DNA of 64,000 nt, taken from an uncultured Sutterella sp. (GTDB lineage: Bacteria > Pseudomonadota > Gammaproteobacteria > Burkholderiales > Burkholderiaceae_F). The stretch is taken from the NCBI GenBank assembly GCA_949282745.1, contig CASDQM010000026.1:20641-84640 (forward strand). Direction: 5' to 3'. The first letter of the stretch is position 1. Every line of letters begins with the position of its first letter. Shown here piece by piece: positions 1 to 9,800 of this stretch. Below the pieces are notes generated by a model that saw only the letters and a list, made by a program, of their open reading frames with translations, ran no database searches and had not been told where the DNA came from. A program made the position numbers and the translations under genes.

Positions 1-769
1 CTCCGGGGACTGCCAGGTAAAGCGCCTTAATGAAGGAGGAGACGGCATAACGAATATCCTCTTCAGATTCAATGCCGAGTGTGTCCTTCAACTGCTCCAC
101 ATTGAGCGAAATGTAACGGTAATACGTCGCCGAAGTAAATTCCGTCGTACCCATATGACTGGACTTAGATCCAATTTCACAGTCATCCAATGCTGTGAAA
201 AAATCCAGATCCTGAATTACTTCGTGCGTCGAAAAGGCGTGACTAAAACTTGCTGCAGCTTCGACATTCATAGACGGTGCTTTAGCCACCATCCGGCCGA
301 ACAAACCGATATCTAGACCGTCTTGTACGGTTGCCAAAGACACCTTCTTAAACATCTTCGGTTCTTTCTTCTGCTTCTTGAGTTTCTCGGCTTCCTTTTG
401 CAAGACTTCTGCATCGCAATTTTTCTTCTCGATCAACTGAGCGAGCTCCGTGTACTCAGAGTCAGACAAGAAAATCAAAGAATCATCCGAGAGTTGACCG
501 CCAACTACTTGAGCGCAGGCAATCGCTTTCGATTCCTCGCACCCACGCGAAACAAGTTTCTCCGCCAGCGTCTCAACGATTTTTTTCGTACGCAAACCAA
601 GCTTTACACCGAGGTCGTGCATCTGAAGGCGCACGGCGCGCTTCCAGGACTGCGAGCTCACGCGGGCGCGCGTCACACCTCCGATCACGCAGGATTTGGG
701 ACTGCCCGTATCGTCGCGATTCAGACAAGAGACGGGGAAGGACTGCAAAATGTGAAATTCAATGATCAT
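1..769 (-). CDS. cas7e: Type I-E Cascade backbone protein Cas7e (Cse4/CasC), partial
   Basis: Partial gene running off the left edge; 256 codons from the ATG at 769 are present. Cas7e is the repeated backbone subunit that wraps the crRNA in the type I-E Cascade surveillance complex in the cytoplasm. The N-terminus carries the family signature LQSFPVSCLNRDDTGSPK followed by GGVTRARVSSQSWKRAVR, the conserved block next to the RNA-binding face. The middle (about residues 100-150) is Lys/Glu rich, then a block with LFGRM and SFSHAFSTHE follows as in Cse4 proteins. A GAGAGG ribosome site lies about nine bases before the ATG, which starts 21 bases after the cas6e stop, so it is co-transcribed with the upstream cas genes. 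The missing cas5e, cas1, cas2 and the CRISPR array are expected beyond the left edge. Family assignment is very likely. Confidence 0.93.
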   Translation of the reverse strand, partial: MIIEFHILQSFPVSCLNRDDTGSPKSCVIGGVTRARVSSQSWKRAVRLQMHDLGVKLGLRTKKIVETLAEKLVSRGCEESKAIACAQVVGGQLSDDSLIFLSDSEYTELAQLIEKKNCDAEVLQKEAEKLKKQKKEPKMFKKVSLATVQDGLDIGLFGRMVAKAPSMNVEAAASFSHAFSTHEVIQDLDFFTALDDCEIGSKSSHMGTTEFTSATYYRYISLNVEQLKDTLGIESEEDIRYAVSSFIKALYLAVPG

Positions 770-790
770 GGCGTTGAGCCTCTCTGAAAG

Positions 791-1402
791 TTATTGCAAA
801 GAAATGGGAATGATCTGCATGAGACCGTAGCCGAAGGCTTTGCCCCGGCCGAAACCGTTGGCCACGGTTTGTTTGAAAAGATCCGCATCGAGCACGCGGA
901 CGATGCCGTCCACACGCAGTTCGGCAAAGGTCACGCGATGTCTCTCCTTCACAAAGCGGGTCGCGCTGTAGCGGCCGATTTGCAGGTGAGTGAATGTAAA
1001 GCCCGAACGCTCGGCCTTGTCGTGAAGCCATTTTTCCAACTCGCCGCGCGGCACCGCCTGACGACGACCGTCAACACATCGACAGGGATTGACGTCCATC
1101 CGAATGCGATAGATTTCATGCTCCAAAAAGGAGTCGGGAAGCTTTTTAACCATCACACGGACGTCGTCGGGCAAGTCCTCCGTCAAAGGAGGACGATTGC
1201 CGAGAAGCAACACTTCCCGCCCCGCAAGATGTTCTCCACGGTCCGCCCACTGCACGTCGCGCGCAAACGGGCCTTTCCCGTCAGTTTCACGACACGGATA
1301 CAGGTCGAGCACCATGCGGTGAAGTGAGTAGCGATCCCGAATCCGAAGTCTCCCCATGGCAGTAGGTTTTAGGATGATTTTCCCGGCATACAGTTCACTC
1401 AT
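791..1402 (-). CDS. cas6e: CRISPR pre-crRNA endoribonuclease Cas6e (Cse3/CasE)
   Basis: A 203-residue protein, close to the usual length of Cas6e, the RNase that cuts pre-crRNA within the repeat hairpin and stays bound to its 3' end in Cascade. The N-terminal RAMP half has DRYSLHRMVLDLYP, in which His28 matches the catalytic histidine region of the family. The C-terminal half has the glycine-rich loop NGFGRGKAFGYGLMQI (about residues 180-196), diagnostic of Cas6e. The start overlaps the end of cse2 by eight bases, showing translational coupling. In the familiar E. coli order this gene comes after cas7 and cas5; here it lies between cse2 and cas7, a rearranged operon. The identification rests on the two motifs and on context. 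Confidence 0.93.
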   Translation of the reverse strand: MSELYAGKIILKPTAMGRLRIRDRYSLHRMVLDLYPCRETDGKGPFARDVQWADRGEHLAGREVLLLGNRPPLTEDLPDDVRVMVKKLPDSFLEHEIYRIRMDVNPCRCVDGRRQAVPRGELEKWLHDKAERSGFTFTHLQIGRYSATRFVKERHRVTFAELRVDGIVRVLDADLFKQTVANGFGRGKAFGYGLMQIIPISLQ

Positions 1403-1970
1403 CTCCCTCTCCCTCTTCTTTTTCGAAATCCGGCTTCCGCGCCCTGTCCTGGATAGAACGATAGAAATCCTTCACCCATCGAGCCTTTACCGCATCTCTA
1501 CAATCGTCACCGAATTGAAACTGAATCAAATCATCTAAAAGCTTTACGTAGTCCAATTCACCTGGCCTGCGGGTCCGAATAAGACGAAGGTACGGACGCA
1601 ATACACGACACAGTTCGGAAACGTCGCGACATACTAGGAGTCGTCGCAAACGTACCGTTGCAGGGTGTCGCTCCAATTTTTGTTCATCCAACAACTTTTC
1701 GTTCTTTTCATCACCCCAAGCAAGGGGGAGCAATTTTCCAAAGGAATACGTACCGTTTATTTCCTTTTCCTCAAGGGCTATAGAATTCCCTATTAAGAGA
1801 TACACGGAACGAATATCTTCATATTCTATATCACAAAAAGAAACAAGATCCCCCCATACAGCAGTTTCCCGAATACTACTCCCAGCATTTCTCATACGAG
1901 AACGAAAACTGGCGTCATCCTTTTTTCTACGAAAAACATACTCAACAAATGCCTTGGCTCTTTCACTCAT
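1395..1970 (-). CDS. cse2: Cascade small subunit Cse2 (CasB)
   Basis: A 191-residue protein between cse1 and cas6e, the place and size expected of Cse2, which forms a dimer along the inner face of Cascade and stabilises the R-loop. It is rich in Arg and Lys, with a WGDLVSF segment near residue 40 and a helical arrangement with RRLLVCRD (about 110-118). RDAVKARWVKDFYRS near the C-terminus matches the W..+FY motif seen at the end of many CasB proteins. The base composition is clearly AT-richer than the housekeeping genes of the window, as in cse1. The ATG at 1970 lies four bases after the cse1 stop and the 3' end overlaps cas6e. Sequence conservation in this family is low, so context carries much of the call. 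Confidence 0.88.
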   Translation of the reverse strand: MSERAKAFVEYVFRRKKDDASFRSRMRNAGSSIRETAVWGDLVSFCDIEYEDIRSVYLLIGNSIALEEKEINGTYSFGKLLPLAWGDEKNEKLLDEQKLERHPATVRLRRLLVCRDVSELCRVLRPYLRLIRTRRPGELDYVKLLDDLIQFQFGDDCRDAVKARWVKDFYRSIQDRARKPDFEKEEGEGDE

Positions 1971-1974
1971 TCAC

Positions 1975-3489
1975 TCAACCTCTATCATAAATTCCATAAA
2001 AATTCGGTTCGTTCCTGCAGCTTGCCATTAACTGCCTCGGCGTACCACAAGGACAATTTCTTCTGAATTCACTCAACGCAATTTTGCAAATTTTCTCATG
2101 AAGATTTTTAGCATCCAATCCTTCACACACCTGGACCAACTCAGAAACCAATTCTCCACACTGAAGCCAAAATCCTTCTCGAACACGTTGAGTCTGCTTA
2201 CTCAACTTTACCTTCTTAGATTGAAGTTTATCGATATCTTGATTAGATGAGTTTTTGTCTTTTGAAGCACTACCACAAGATTGAAAATACATCTCTGATG
2301 CTCTTACCAAACGTTCAGCAACCTGTTTTAAACAATCCATTTCAACTTGATAGCGCACATAAAACAGCGACAAACGAAAATCTCTAGAAAACCTAATTTC
2401 AGAGTCAACCACACCATCTTTCATACTTAAAAATTGTTCCTTACCTTGAGATGAAACCTGCAACCCAAAACACCACAAACCAGCCAAGTTAGATTTTCTT
2501 GCATTAGCAAATTTTACATTTAAACATTGATAATCAGGAGCTGGAGCACAAAAATTCAAAATTGAATCCAGTTGTCTCCACGGCTGATTCATAGTATTTG
2601 CCGCTAGAGCACTGTAGAGATGTTGCTTTACACCACTCTCCTTTCTCACGGTTACTGAAAAATCGACATGCCCTGTAGACACATCTGGCATAACAACGCC
2701 ACTCGTGGAATGAAGAATCTCTCCATCTAAAAAACAAAACCGAATCATTGGGATAAGATGACCAAAATAAGAGCGACTCAATCTCCTTGCCATCTCACCA
2801 TCTTCCATCGGTAAAGCTTCCCAGGGAGGAATACCTATTTCATCTACATAAGCTACCTCTTCGAGCAATTCTTCCGACATCAAAGAAAGACGCAATGTCT
2901 CAAAAAACGTATCTCCCAACACAAATGTATGCAAGACTCCCTCCTTGCCAAGAGCCGGGCAAAGTGGTGCCACCGCATTTTTATTAAATCCTTTCCTAAG
3001 CACGATTTTAGAATCTATTTTTGTGCGGAAATATGACATTATGCAGTGCATCAAAACAATCTTTGCTTTTCTAGCATCATCCAAATCCTCCTCCATCACA
3101 TTCGACTGAAAAACTACAGTTGTATTACCAGAGCTTGCACCCGGAACATACGCAGAGATAGGAAGTTGTTTATCTTTCGAGGCTCGGATATCAGGATATT
3201 GTAGAAAGGGGTGTTCAGGATCATAGAGATCGAAGAGCTCCCGTTTTTCTTCTAGATAACGGAGGACAGCCGAGCAAAGCCCATCGTCATCCAATTTCTC
3301 CCATTCCCTCTCTGTTTTTAATCGACAAGCTGCCTGACAAACCGCAACAAGAAAACGAAACAGACAAAAACGATCAATCGCATTTTCCTGCAACGCAACC
3401 GTTCCGCCTTCCTGAAAAATAGACCGTAAGCTCAGGACACCTCGGTTCGTACGAATCCACGGTTCATCCACCAAGTTAAAACTTTTCAT
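1975..3489 (-). CDS. cse1: Cascade large subunit Cse1 (CasA/Cas8e)
   Basis: A 504-residue large subunit of type I-E Cascade, which recognises the PAM and recruits Cas3. The start FNLVDEPWIRTNRG (from residue 4) is the signature of the CasA family, followed by HPFLQYPDIRA near residue 95 and PWEALPM near 225. The C-terminal part is the four-helix-bundle region. I chose the ATG at 3489 because GGAGTGGAG lies immediately before it; a GTG at 3495 would add two residues. It lies 53 bases downstream of cas3 and four bases upstream of cse2. Base composition is the most AT-rich of any long gene in the window, with many AAA, TTT and ATT codons, suggesting acquisition from a different host or relaxed codon selection. 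Confidence 0.95.
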   Translation of the reverse strand: MKSFNLVDEPWIRTNRGVLSLRSIFQEGGTVALQENAIDRFCLFRFLVAVCQAACRLKTEREWEKLDDDGLCSAVLRYLEEKRELFDLYDPEHPFLQYPDIRASKDKQLPISAYVPGASSGNTTVVFQSNVMEEDLDDARKAKIVLMHCIMSYFRTKIDSKIVLRKGFNKNAVAPLCPALGKEGVLHTFVLGDTFFETLRLSLMSEELLEEVAYVDEIGIPPWEALPMEDGEMARRLSRSYFGHLIPMIRFCFLDGEILHSTSGVVMPDVSTGHVDFSVTVRKESGVKQHLYSALAANTMNQPWRQLDSILNFCAPAPDYQCLNVKFANARKSNLAGLWCFGLQVSSQGKEQFLSMKDGVVDSEIRFSRDFRLSLFYVRYQVEMDCLKQVAERLVRASEMYFQSCGSASKDKNSSNQDIDKLQSKKVKLSKQTQRVREGFWLQCGELVSELVQVCEGLDAKNLHEKICKIALSEFRRNCPCGTPRQLMASCRNEPNFYGIYDRG

Positions 3490-3542
3490 CTCCACTCCAA
3501 CGTTTCGTTGATCGGTTCAGAACATTGTTCATCACTCATGCG

Positions 3543-6035
3543 TCACTTCGCGTCGCATTCAAACCAAAGTCCGAATTTTTTCGAATACCGGCCGTCCGAG
3601 TCACCCGTGAGAGGATTGATCAGGCGTTCTTCCTCCAACAAACGCAACGGCATCGACGAAAACCGTCCGGCACTCCGGAAGAAACGGCTTGCACTTTCCG
3701 ACCATCCGTCCCAGGCTTTGCAGGTGCAGCCCGGGAATACCCGCTCGCAACGAAGAATCCGTTCTTCCGCCCAGACGGCCAGTTCTCCAGGATTCTCGGG
3801 AATTTGGTCGAGTTCCGATTTTCGGATCACCAACACTTCGTGTGTCGGCAACTCGATATATCGCGTCGAAGGTTCCTCGCGTTCGGACTGCCGATTGGTT
3901 TCCTCACTCTCGGCCGCTGCAATTTTCCTTTCGCTGTCCTTTTCCATTTCCTTCTGCAGACGATGCATGACGGGATTTCCGGACTCATTCCGCTTTTCGT
4001 AGACACGTTCGAGAAGTTCTCTCACCGATTCCGGGAAGGCCTGCGCTCTATCCGTCGGCAAAGAACTCAACACCTCGTATGTTCTGGCGAGGACATAGGG
4101 ATAATAGACGGCACTCGGGAAAGGACAATCGGGATCGTCAGACGGATCCGTCAGTATCACGGTCTCGGCGCGTGTACAAGAAGTAGGACGAGGCGTATTG
4201 GCGTGTCGCCAAAGACGACCGATCCGCTGAACCAACATATCAAACGGAGCGAGGCGGCTCACCAAAAAATCTGCGTCCAGGTCAAGCGACTGCTCGAGTA
4301 CTTGCGTTCCGACCAGGACCGAACCCTTGCCTTGATTGCGGCTTGCTTTCCCGGCCTTGCCATAAGCGTTCGTCCAAAACGTTTCGTTTTTCCGACGCTC
4401 GATAGGACGAAATTTGGAATGCAGAAGACCGAAAGGAAGCCCCTTCGACTGAAAACGTCGGGCAATGTCCTGCGCCTTTCTCACGGTGTTCTCGATCCAG
4501 AGGACCCGTTCACCGCTTCGCACTCTGCGGACGACTTCTTCGAAAATCGGTTCTTCCTGTTCACTCAGGCGCAACCAAACGGGGTGGTTTTCTTGAGGAG
4601 CGACCTGCCACTCGCGGACCACAATCTCATCGGTCTTCACCGTGCAGCGCAGTGCGGAGCGGTGTTGTTTCCAAACAGAAGGATCTTCTTCCAAAAGACT
4701 GGCCAAAGTTCCGTCGGTGAGCGTCGCACTGAGAATGACGACGACCGCCTTCAAGGTCCTCAAATCCTGCAACAGTTTTCTGATGAGTTCCGAGGTATAG
4801 GTATCGTAGGAGTGAATTTCATCGAAAATCACCACCTTGCCAGCCAGGCCCGCCAAACGCAACGAAGAGAACCGAGCGGGAAGAGAAGCAAGTAGCGCCT
4901 GATCTACGGTTCCGACGGCGAAAGGAGCCAACAATGCCTGGCGATTCGGACGGAACCAGTCTTCTCCCGGAGCTGCATCCATTCCCATGCGCAGGGCGCT
5001 CGTTCTCGCCCCACCGTGCAAAAGTCGCACGGTCTTTTTCTCTCCGTACAAAGCGGCGACATAATCGCGAACGCGGTCGACCATTCGGTTGCTCGTTAGC
5101 TGCGTGGGAAGGGCAAAGTACAAACCGTCCGCGTCGCCTCTCGCGAGGGCCTGCGTCGCCAAGGCCAGTGCCGCTTCCGTCTTGCCGTAACCCGTCGGCG
5201 CCTCCAACACGTAGATCCCAGGACCTTTGTAGAGGCTACTTACTTCAGCCTGCAGACGTCTAGGAGCGTATCCGAAAAGATCCGAAAAATTCGTCTTCTT
5301 GACTGGGGTGATGTGGTAAAAACCAGCATCCTGCAACAACTTTGAGGCGATCTCCCGTTGCTCACCCTGCGGATACGAATTCTCCTTCCGGGAGGCGATC
5401 CAGTCGGAGAGAACCAATGCACCGGCCCACAGCTTGCGGATCACTTTATTCTCACAGATGGAATCCGAGAACTGGAGCCATTGCTCATTTCCTCCCAACT
5501 CCTTCAAGATTTCCTTGGTAAGAGCAATGCGACCGTTCTGCCAAAGCGAACCACCGAGATAAGCCTCTGCTCCCAAAACCTGCGTTCCCCCCTTTTCATG
5601 ATGGCATCCGACCGTTTCGTGCGCCAACAAATGATTCGCATGAAGATCAAGCAATACAGCAACACTCACGGCTTCGTGGCGGATTTCCAATTTTGCCTTC
5701 ATGCGTTCGGACAGCCCTGATTCCAACAAACGGAACCATGAAGGATCTACGTTAAACGCGTCAAACCACATCCGCTTGTCCTCTACCGAAACATGCTTCA
5801 AAAGCTTATTAAGGAAGAGGGGATTGACTTTCCCGACATCGTGCACACCAATCAAGCCGACTAGAGTCTCAGGGAGTAACTCGTCCAAAGCATTCCAACG
5901 TCGTAGGTTGCGAAATTGCCGGAATACCTCGCCAGCGAGGAGTCCGTGCTGCAAAACGCTGACACCAGCTTTAGTCTTTCCGTCGGTAACGACAGACTTG
6001 GCAGGAAATTTCTCCCATGTAGTCTCTTCAATCAT
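3543..6035 (-). CDS. cas3: CRISPR-associated nuclease/helicase Cas3 (type I-E)
   Basis: About 830 residues. Cas3 is recruited by Cascade to target DNA, then unwinds and degrades it. The N-terminal HD nuclease has H30 in QHGLLAG, H65-D66 in GVHDVGKVNP, a later HH pair and the closing LSDW. The superfamily 2 helicase follows: Walker A APTGYGKT (279-286), DEIH box (405-408), SATL, GTQVLEQSLDLD (motif V) and QRIGRLWRH (motif VI). All catalytic motifs look intact. I chose the ATG at 6035 because AGAGAGAA precedes it and the following residues align with the usual Cas3 N-terminus. An ATG at 6110 and a GTG at 6140 are in frame but have poor ribosome sites. It is the first gene of the cas operon. Confidence 0.93.
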   Translation of the reverse strand: MIEETTWEKFPAKSVVTDGKTKAGVSVLQHGLLAGEVFRQFRNLRRWNALDELLPETLVGLIGVHDVGKVNPLFLNKLLKHVSVEDKRMWFDAFNVDPSWFRLLESGLSERMKAKLEIRHEAVSVAVLLDLHANHLLAHETVGCHHEKGGTQVLGAEAYLGGSLWQNGRIALTKEILKELGGNEQWLQFSDSICENKVIRKLWAGALVLSDWIASRKENSYPQGEQREIASKLLQDAGFYHITPVKKTNFSDLFGYAPRRLQAEVSSLYKGPGIYVLEAPTGYGKTEAALALATQALARGDADGLYFALPTQLTSNRMVDRVRDYVAALYGEKKTVRLLHGGARTSALRMGMDAAPGEDWFRPNRQALLAPFAVGTVDQALLASLPARFSSLRLAGLAGKVVIFDEIHSYDTYTSELIRKLLQDLRTLKAVVVILSATLTDGTLASLLEEDPSVWKQHRSALRCTVKTDEIVVREWQVAPQENHPVWLRLSEQEEPIFEEVVRRVRSGERVLWIENTVRKAQDIARRFQSKGLPFGLLHSKFRPIERRKNETFWTNAYGKAGKASRNQGKGSVLVGTQVLEQSLDLDADFLVSRLAPFDMLVQRIGRLWRHANTPRPTSCTRAETVILTDPSDDPDCPFPSAVYYPYVLARTYEVLSSLPTDRAQAFPESVRELLERVYEKRNESGNPVMHRLQKEMEKDSERKIAAAESEETNRQSEREEPSTRYIELPTHEVLVIRKSELDQIPENPGELAVWAEERILRCERVFPGCTCKAWDGWSESASRFFRSAGRFSSMPLRLLEEERLINPLTGDSDGRYSKKFGLWFECDAK

Positions 6036-6140
6036 CGTTTCTCTCTTCTGACGGCGAATCTGAATCAAAGCTTCTTCCCACTCATAGTAGGTGAAGCGCT
6101 TGCTGTACATCGAGAAAGCATACCGTGATTTCAACACCAC

Positions 6141-6874
6141 AATTTACTAGACACAGGATCGCTGAAACGACAATTGAATTCAAATCACAATTTCTCCAAA
6201 AAATCCCTTGCTACACAATATTTTTAAGAGAATCAAAATTGTTGCCTCCTATCCACATGAAAGAGCTTCTTGCAAAAAATTTTGTCGCATGACTGCCAAC
6301 GAGCACCGTCGCCAACCAGAACACCTCGCTCGAAACCTGCAGGATCGCCCTCACATAGGAGGCACTCTCTAACACAAGCCACAGCAACTTCCCTCACTCA
6401 AATTTCTTGGTAAGGCATAAAAATCTTTCGACCTACTTCTTTTTATCAAGCTACACCTCTCGGATGATCGATTCCGTCCTCTTCTACTACCTTCTGAACA
6501 TCTCCATTCTTTTCATCTGAGAATAATTCTCAAATAAACAAGATTTCATCAATCGCTGCTCTATTTATGAATAGCGCATATGTCGCACCCAGAGAGCCTT
6601 TCACAAGAAACCGTGAGGTCCTATCGTTTTCCCCGATAAAGCACTACCTCCTTAGGCTTCCCCTCCCCTTCGGCTCCAATCCGTGATCTTTTTCTCCTCC
6701 TTTCGAAGACTGGGCAACAAGGGGAAAAACGAAGAAACTTTGGGCCTACGACGAGAACGCATTCTCTTTTTTCTATGAGAACGAGGATTCCCGTCATCCA
6801 ATGCCCGGCTGTGCCGGCCCCCTCTTTCGTCGGCGCCTACCGCCGACGGCAACTTTCCCCAAGGAGGATTTTTC
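6141..6874. other. Intergenic region between divergent cas3 and formate dehydrogenase operons
   Basis: About 730 bases without a convincing gene. The part next to cas3 (6141-6600) is AT-rich and should hold the cas promoter on the minus strand and the fdh promoter on the plus strand, but I see no hexamer pair good enough to annotate. No CRISPR repeats are present. The last 25 bases carry the strong ribosome site AAGGAGG before the fdh start. The shift in base composition near 6.6 kb marks the boundary between the AT-rich cas block and the GC-rich chromosome. Confidence 0.6.
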
Positions 6875-9800
6875 ATGGAGCTCTCCCGCAGAGGATTCCT
6901 AAAGCGAGGCTTTCTCTTGGGCGGCGGCGGTCTCGCCTCTTCCCTCTCCGGCGGCGCGTTTGCCGCTCCCAAGGAGAAAAAGGTCTACAAACTTGCGTCT
7001 GTCACGGAAAGCACTTCGATTTGCTGCTACTGCTCCGGCGGCTGCGGCACGATCTGCTCGACCCGTGACGGCCAACTGATCAATTTGGAAGGCGACCCGG
7101 ACCATCCGGTCAACCTCGGCGGCCTCTGCCCGAAGGGCGCCGCCATGTGGGGCCTGCGCAATGTGGTGACGAAGGACCGCAAGGCCAAGCTGCATCCGGA
7201 CCGCGTGCTTTATCCGCTCGTCCGCCGTCCCGGCAAGAAGGAGTGGGAGCGCATCTCGTGGGAAGAAGCTCTTGACGGCATCGCCCGCCGCGTCAAGACG
7301 ACTCGCGACGCCACCTTTGTGGAGCAGGAAGACGGCGTCACCGTCAACCGTTGCGACGGCATCGCCTCGCTCGGCGCCGCCCAGCTCAACAATGAAGAGG
7401 CTTGGTTGACTCAAAAATTCAACCGAACCCTCGGCATCGTTGCGATCGACAACCAGACGCGCGTGTGCCACAGCTCGACCGTCGCGGGTCTCGCCCCGAG
7501 CTTCGGGCGCGGCTCGATGACCTCGCACTGGTGCGACTTCCAGAACGCGGACGTCATCCTGTCGATTGGCTCGAATAACGTGGAGAACCATCCTTTGTCG
7601 TCGCGCTGGGTCGAACGCGCGCAGGACCGCGGCGCCACCTGGATCGTGGTCGACCCGCGCTTCACGCGCTCGGCCGCGCAAGCCGACATTTACGGGCGCA
7701 TTCGTCCGGGGAGCGACCTTGCCTTCTACGGCGGGCTCATAAACTACATCCTCACGAAGAAGCTCTATCACCGCGACTACATCGTGGCCTTCACGAACGC
7801 CGCCTGCCTCCTTCGCAAGGACTATGAGTTCGATCCGAACACCGGGCTCTTCTCGGGCTGGGATCCGGAAACGAAAACCTACTCCGACGAAACCTGGGGC
7901 TACGACGTCGACCACAAGGAAAAGTGGGACACGTCCGACGGCTCCGCCTTTGCGTGGGTGCGCGATCCGGGTACGCCCCAATTCACGACGCCCGACCTCA
8001 AGGTTCTGAAGCGCGACGAAACGCTCACGGACCCGATGTGCGTCTTGAACGTCATGGCCCGTCACTACGCCCGCTACACGCCCGACGTCGTGGCGGAAGT
8101 GACCGGCATGGACAAGGACGTCATGCTGAAGATCTGGGACGTCTACGCCTCGACGGGCCGCCCCGACAAGTCGGGGTCGATCCTCTACGCGCTCGGCCAG
8201 ACGCAGCACTCCTACGGCAGTCAGAACTGCCGCGCCATGTGCATCGTGCAGCTTCTTCTCGGCAACATCGGCATCGCGGGCGGCGGGATCAACGCCCTTC
8301 GCGGCGAACCGAACGTTCAGGGTTCGACCGACGTCGGCGCTTCCTGCCATCAGGCGCCGGGCTACCTCTCCTGGCCCACGGGCAAGTCGCATCCGACGCT
8401 TCGCGCCTATCTCGAAAAAGAAACGTACGCGGCCGGTTACTACAGCAACAAACCGAAATTTTGGGTGTCCGCGCTCAAGGAGTGGTTCGGCGACAACGCG
8501 ACCGTCGAAAACGACTACTGCTACGACCTTCTCCCGAAGATCAGCCCGAAGAAGTCCTACGGCGACTACGCGACGATCACGACCTTCAACGCCATGCGCG
8601 ACGATCGCACCAAGGGCTACTTCTGCTGGGGCATGAATCCCGCGCACTCGACGCCCAACGCCAAGCACGCCCGCAAGGCGATGGCGAAGCTCGACTGGCT
8701 CGTCGTGGCCGACTGGTTCCTCACGGAAACGGCCACCTTCTGGGAAGCGCCCGACATGAATCCCGAAGAGATCCAGACGGAGGTCTACTTCCTGCCGGCC
8801 GCCCTCATCTATGAAAAGACGGGTTCGATCAATAATTCGGGACGCTGGATTCAATGGAGAGAGCAAGCGATTGAGCCTCCGGGAGAGTGCAAGTCGGACT
8901 TCGAGATCATGGAACTCCTGTTCGAGCGCATCCGCGCCCTCTATGAAAAGGAAGGCGGCGCCAACCCCGATCCGATCCTTAAGGCTCAGATGAGCTACAA
9001 GATCGACGGCAAGTACGACGTGCGCGCCCTCTGCTGGGCCCTGAACGGCTTCGACGTCAAGACCGGCAAGCTCCTCAAGGGCTACGGCGACCTCAAGGCC
9101 GACGGCTCGACCGCCTGCGGCATCTGGGTCTTCTCGGGCTACTACAACAACGAGGAAGCCAAGCTCGATCCGATGAAGCAGCCGATGACGCGCCGCTCCA
9201 AGGAAGACCCCACGGGACTCGGCCTCTATCCGGACTGGTCCTTTGCGTGGCCCGCGAACCGCCGCATTCTCTACAACCGCGCCTCGGCCGACGCCCAAGG
9301 GAAGCCCTGGAATCCCAAGCGCGTCCTCGTCGAATGGGACGGCCAAAAGTGGAAGCAAAACGACGTGGGCGACTTCGTGACCGCGCTTCCGCCCGACACG
9401 AACGCCTTCTTCATGACGTGGGAACAGCACGCGCGACTCTTTGCGTACTCGATGGGAGACGGTCCCCTGCCCGAACACTTCGAGCCCTGGGAATCGCCCA
9501 CGAAGAATGTGCTCAACGGCCGCAACAACGCCCCGATGACGCTCTACACGGACGATCCCTCCGTGCAGCGCGCGAGCGCCGAAGAGTTCCCGTACGCCGT
9601 GACGACCTACTCCGTGGTCGAACACTGGCAGTCGGGCACGCAGACGCGCAACATCCCGTGGCTGAACGAAATCATGCCGGCGAACTTCATCGAAATTTCC
9701 GAGGAGCTCGCGCGTGAAAAGGGCATCAAGAGCGGCGACTTGGTCCGCGTCTGGAACAAGCGCGGCAGCGTCAAGGTGCAGGCCGTCGTGACGATCCGCA

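Noticed and set aside
6464-6520. An 18-residue hydrophobic ORF in the cas3-fdh intergenic region
   Set aside because: No ribosome site and no context; AT-rich DNA produces such frames by chance.
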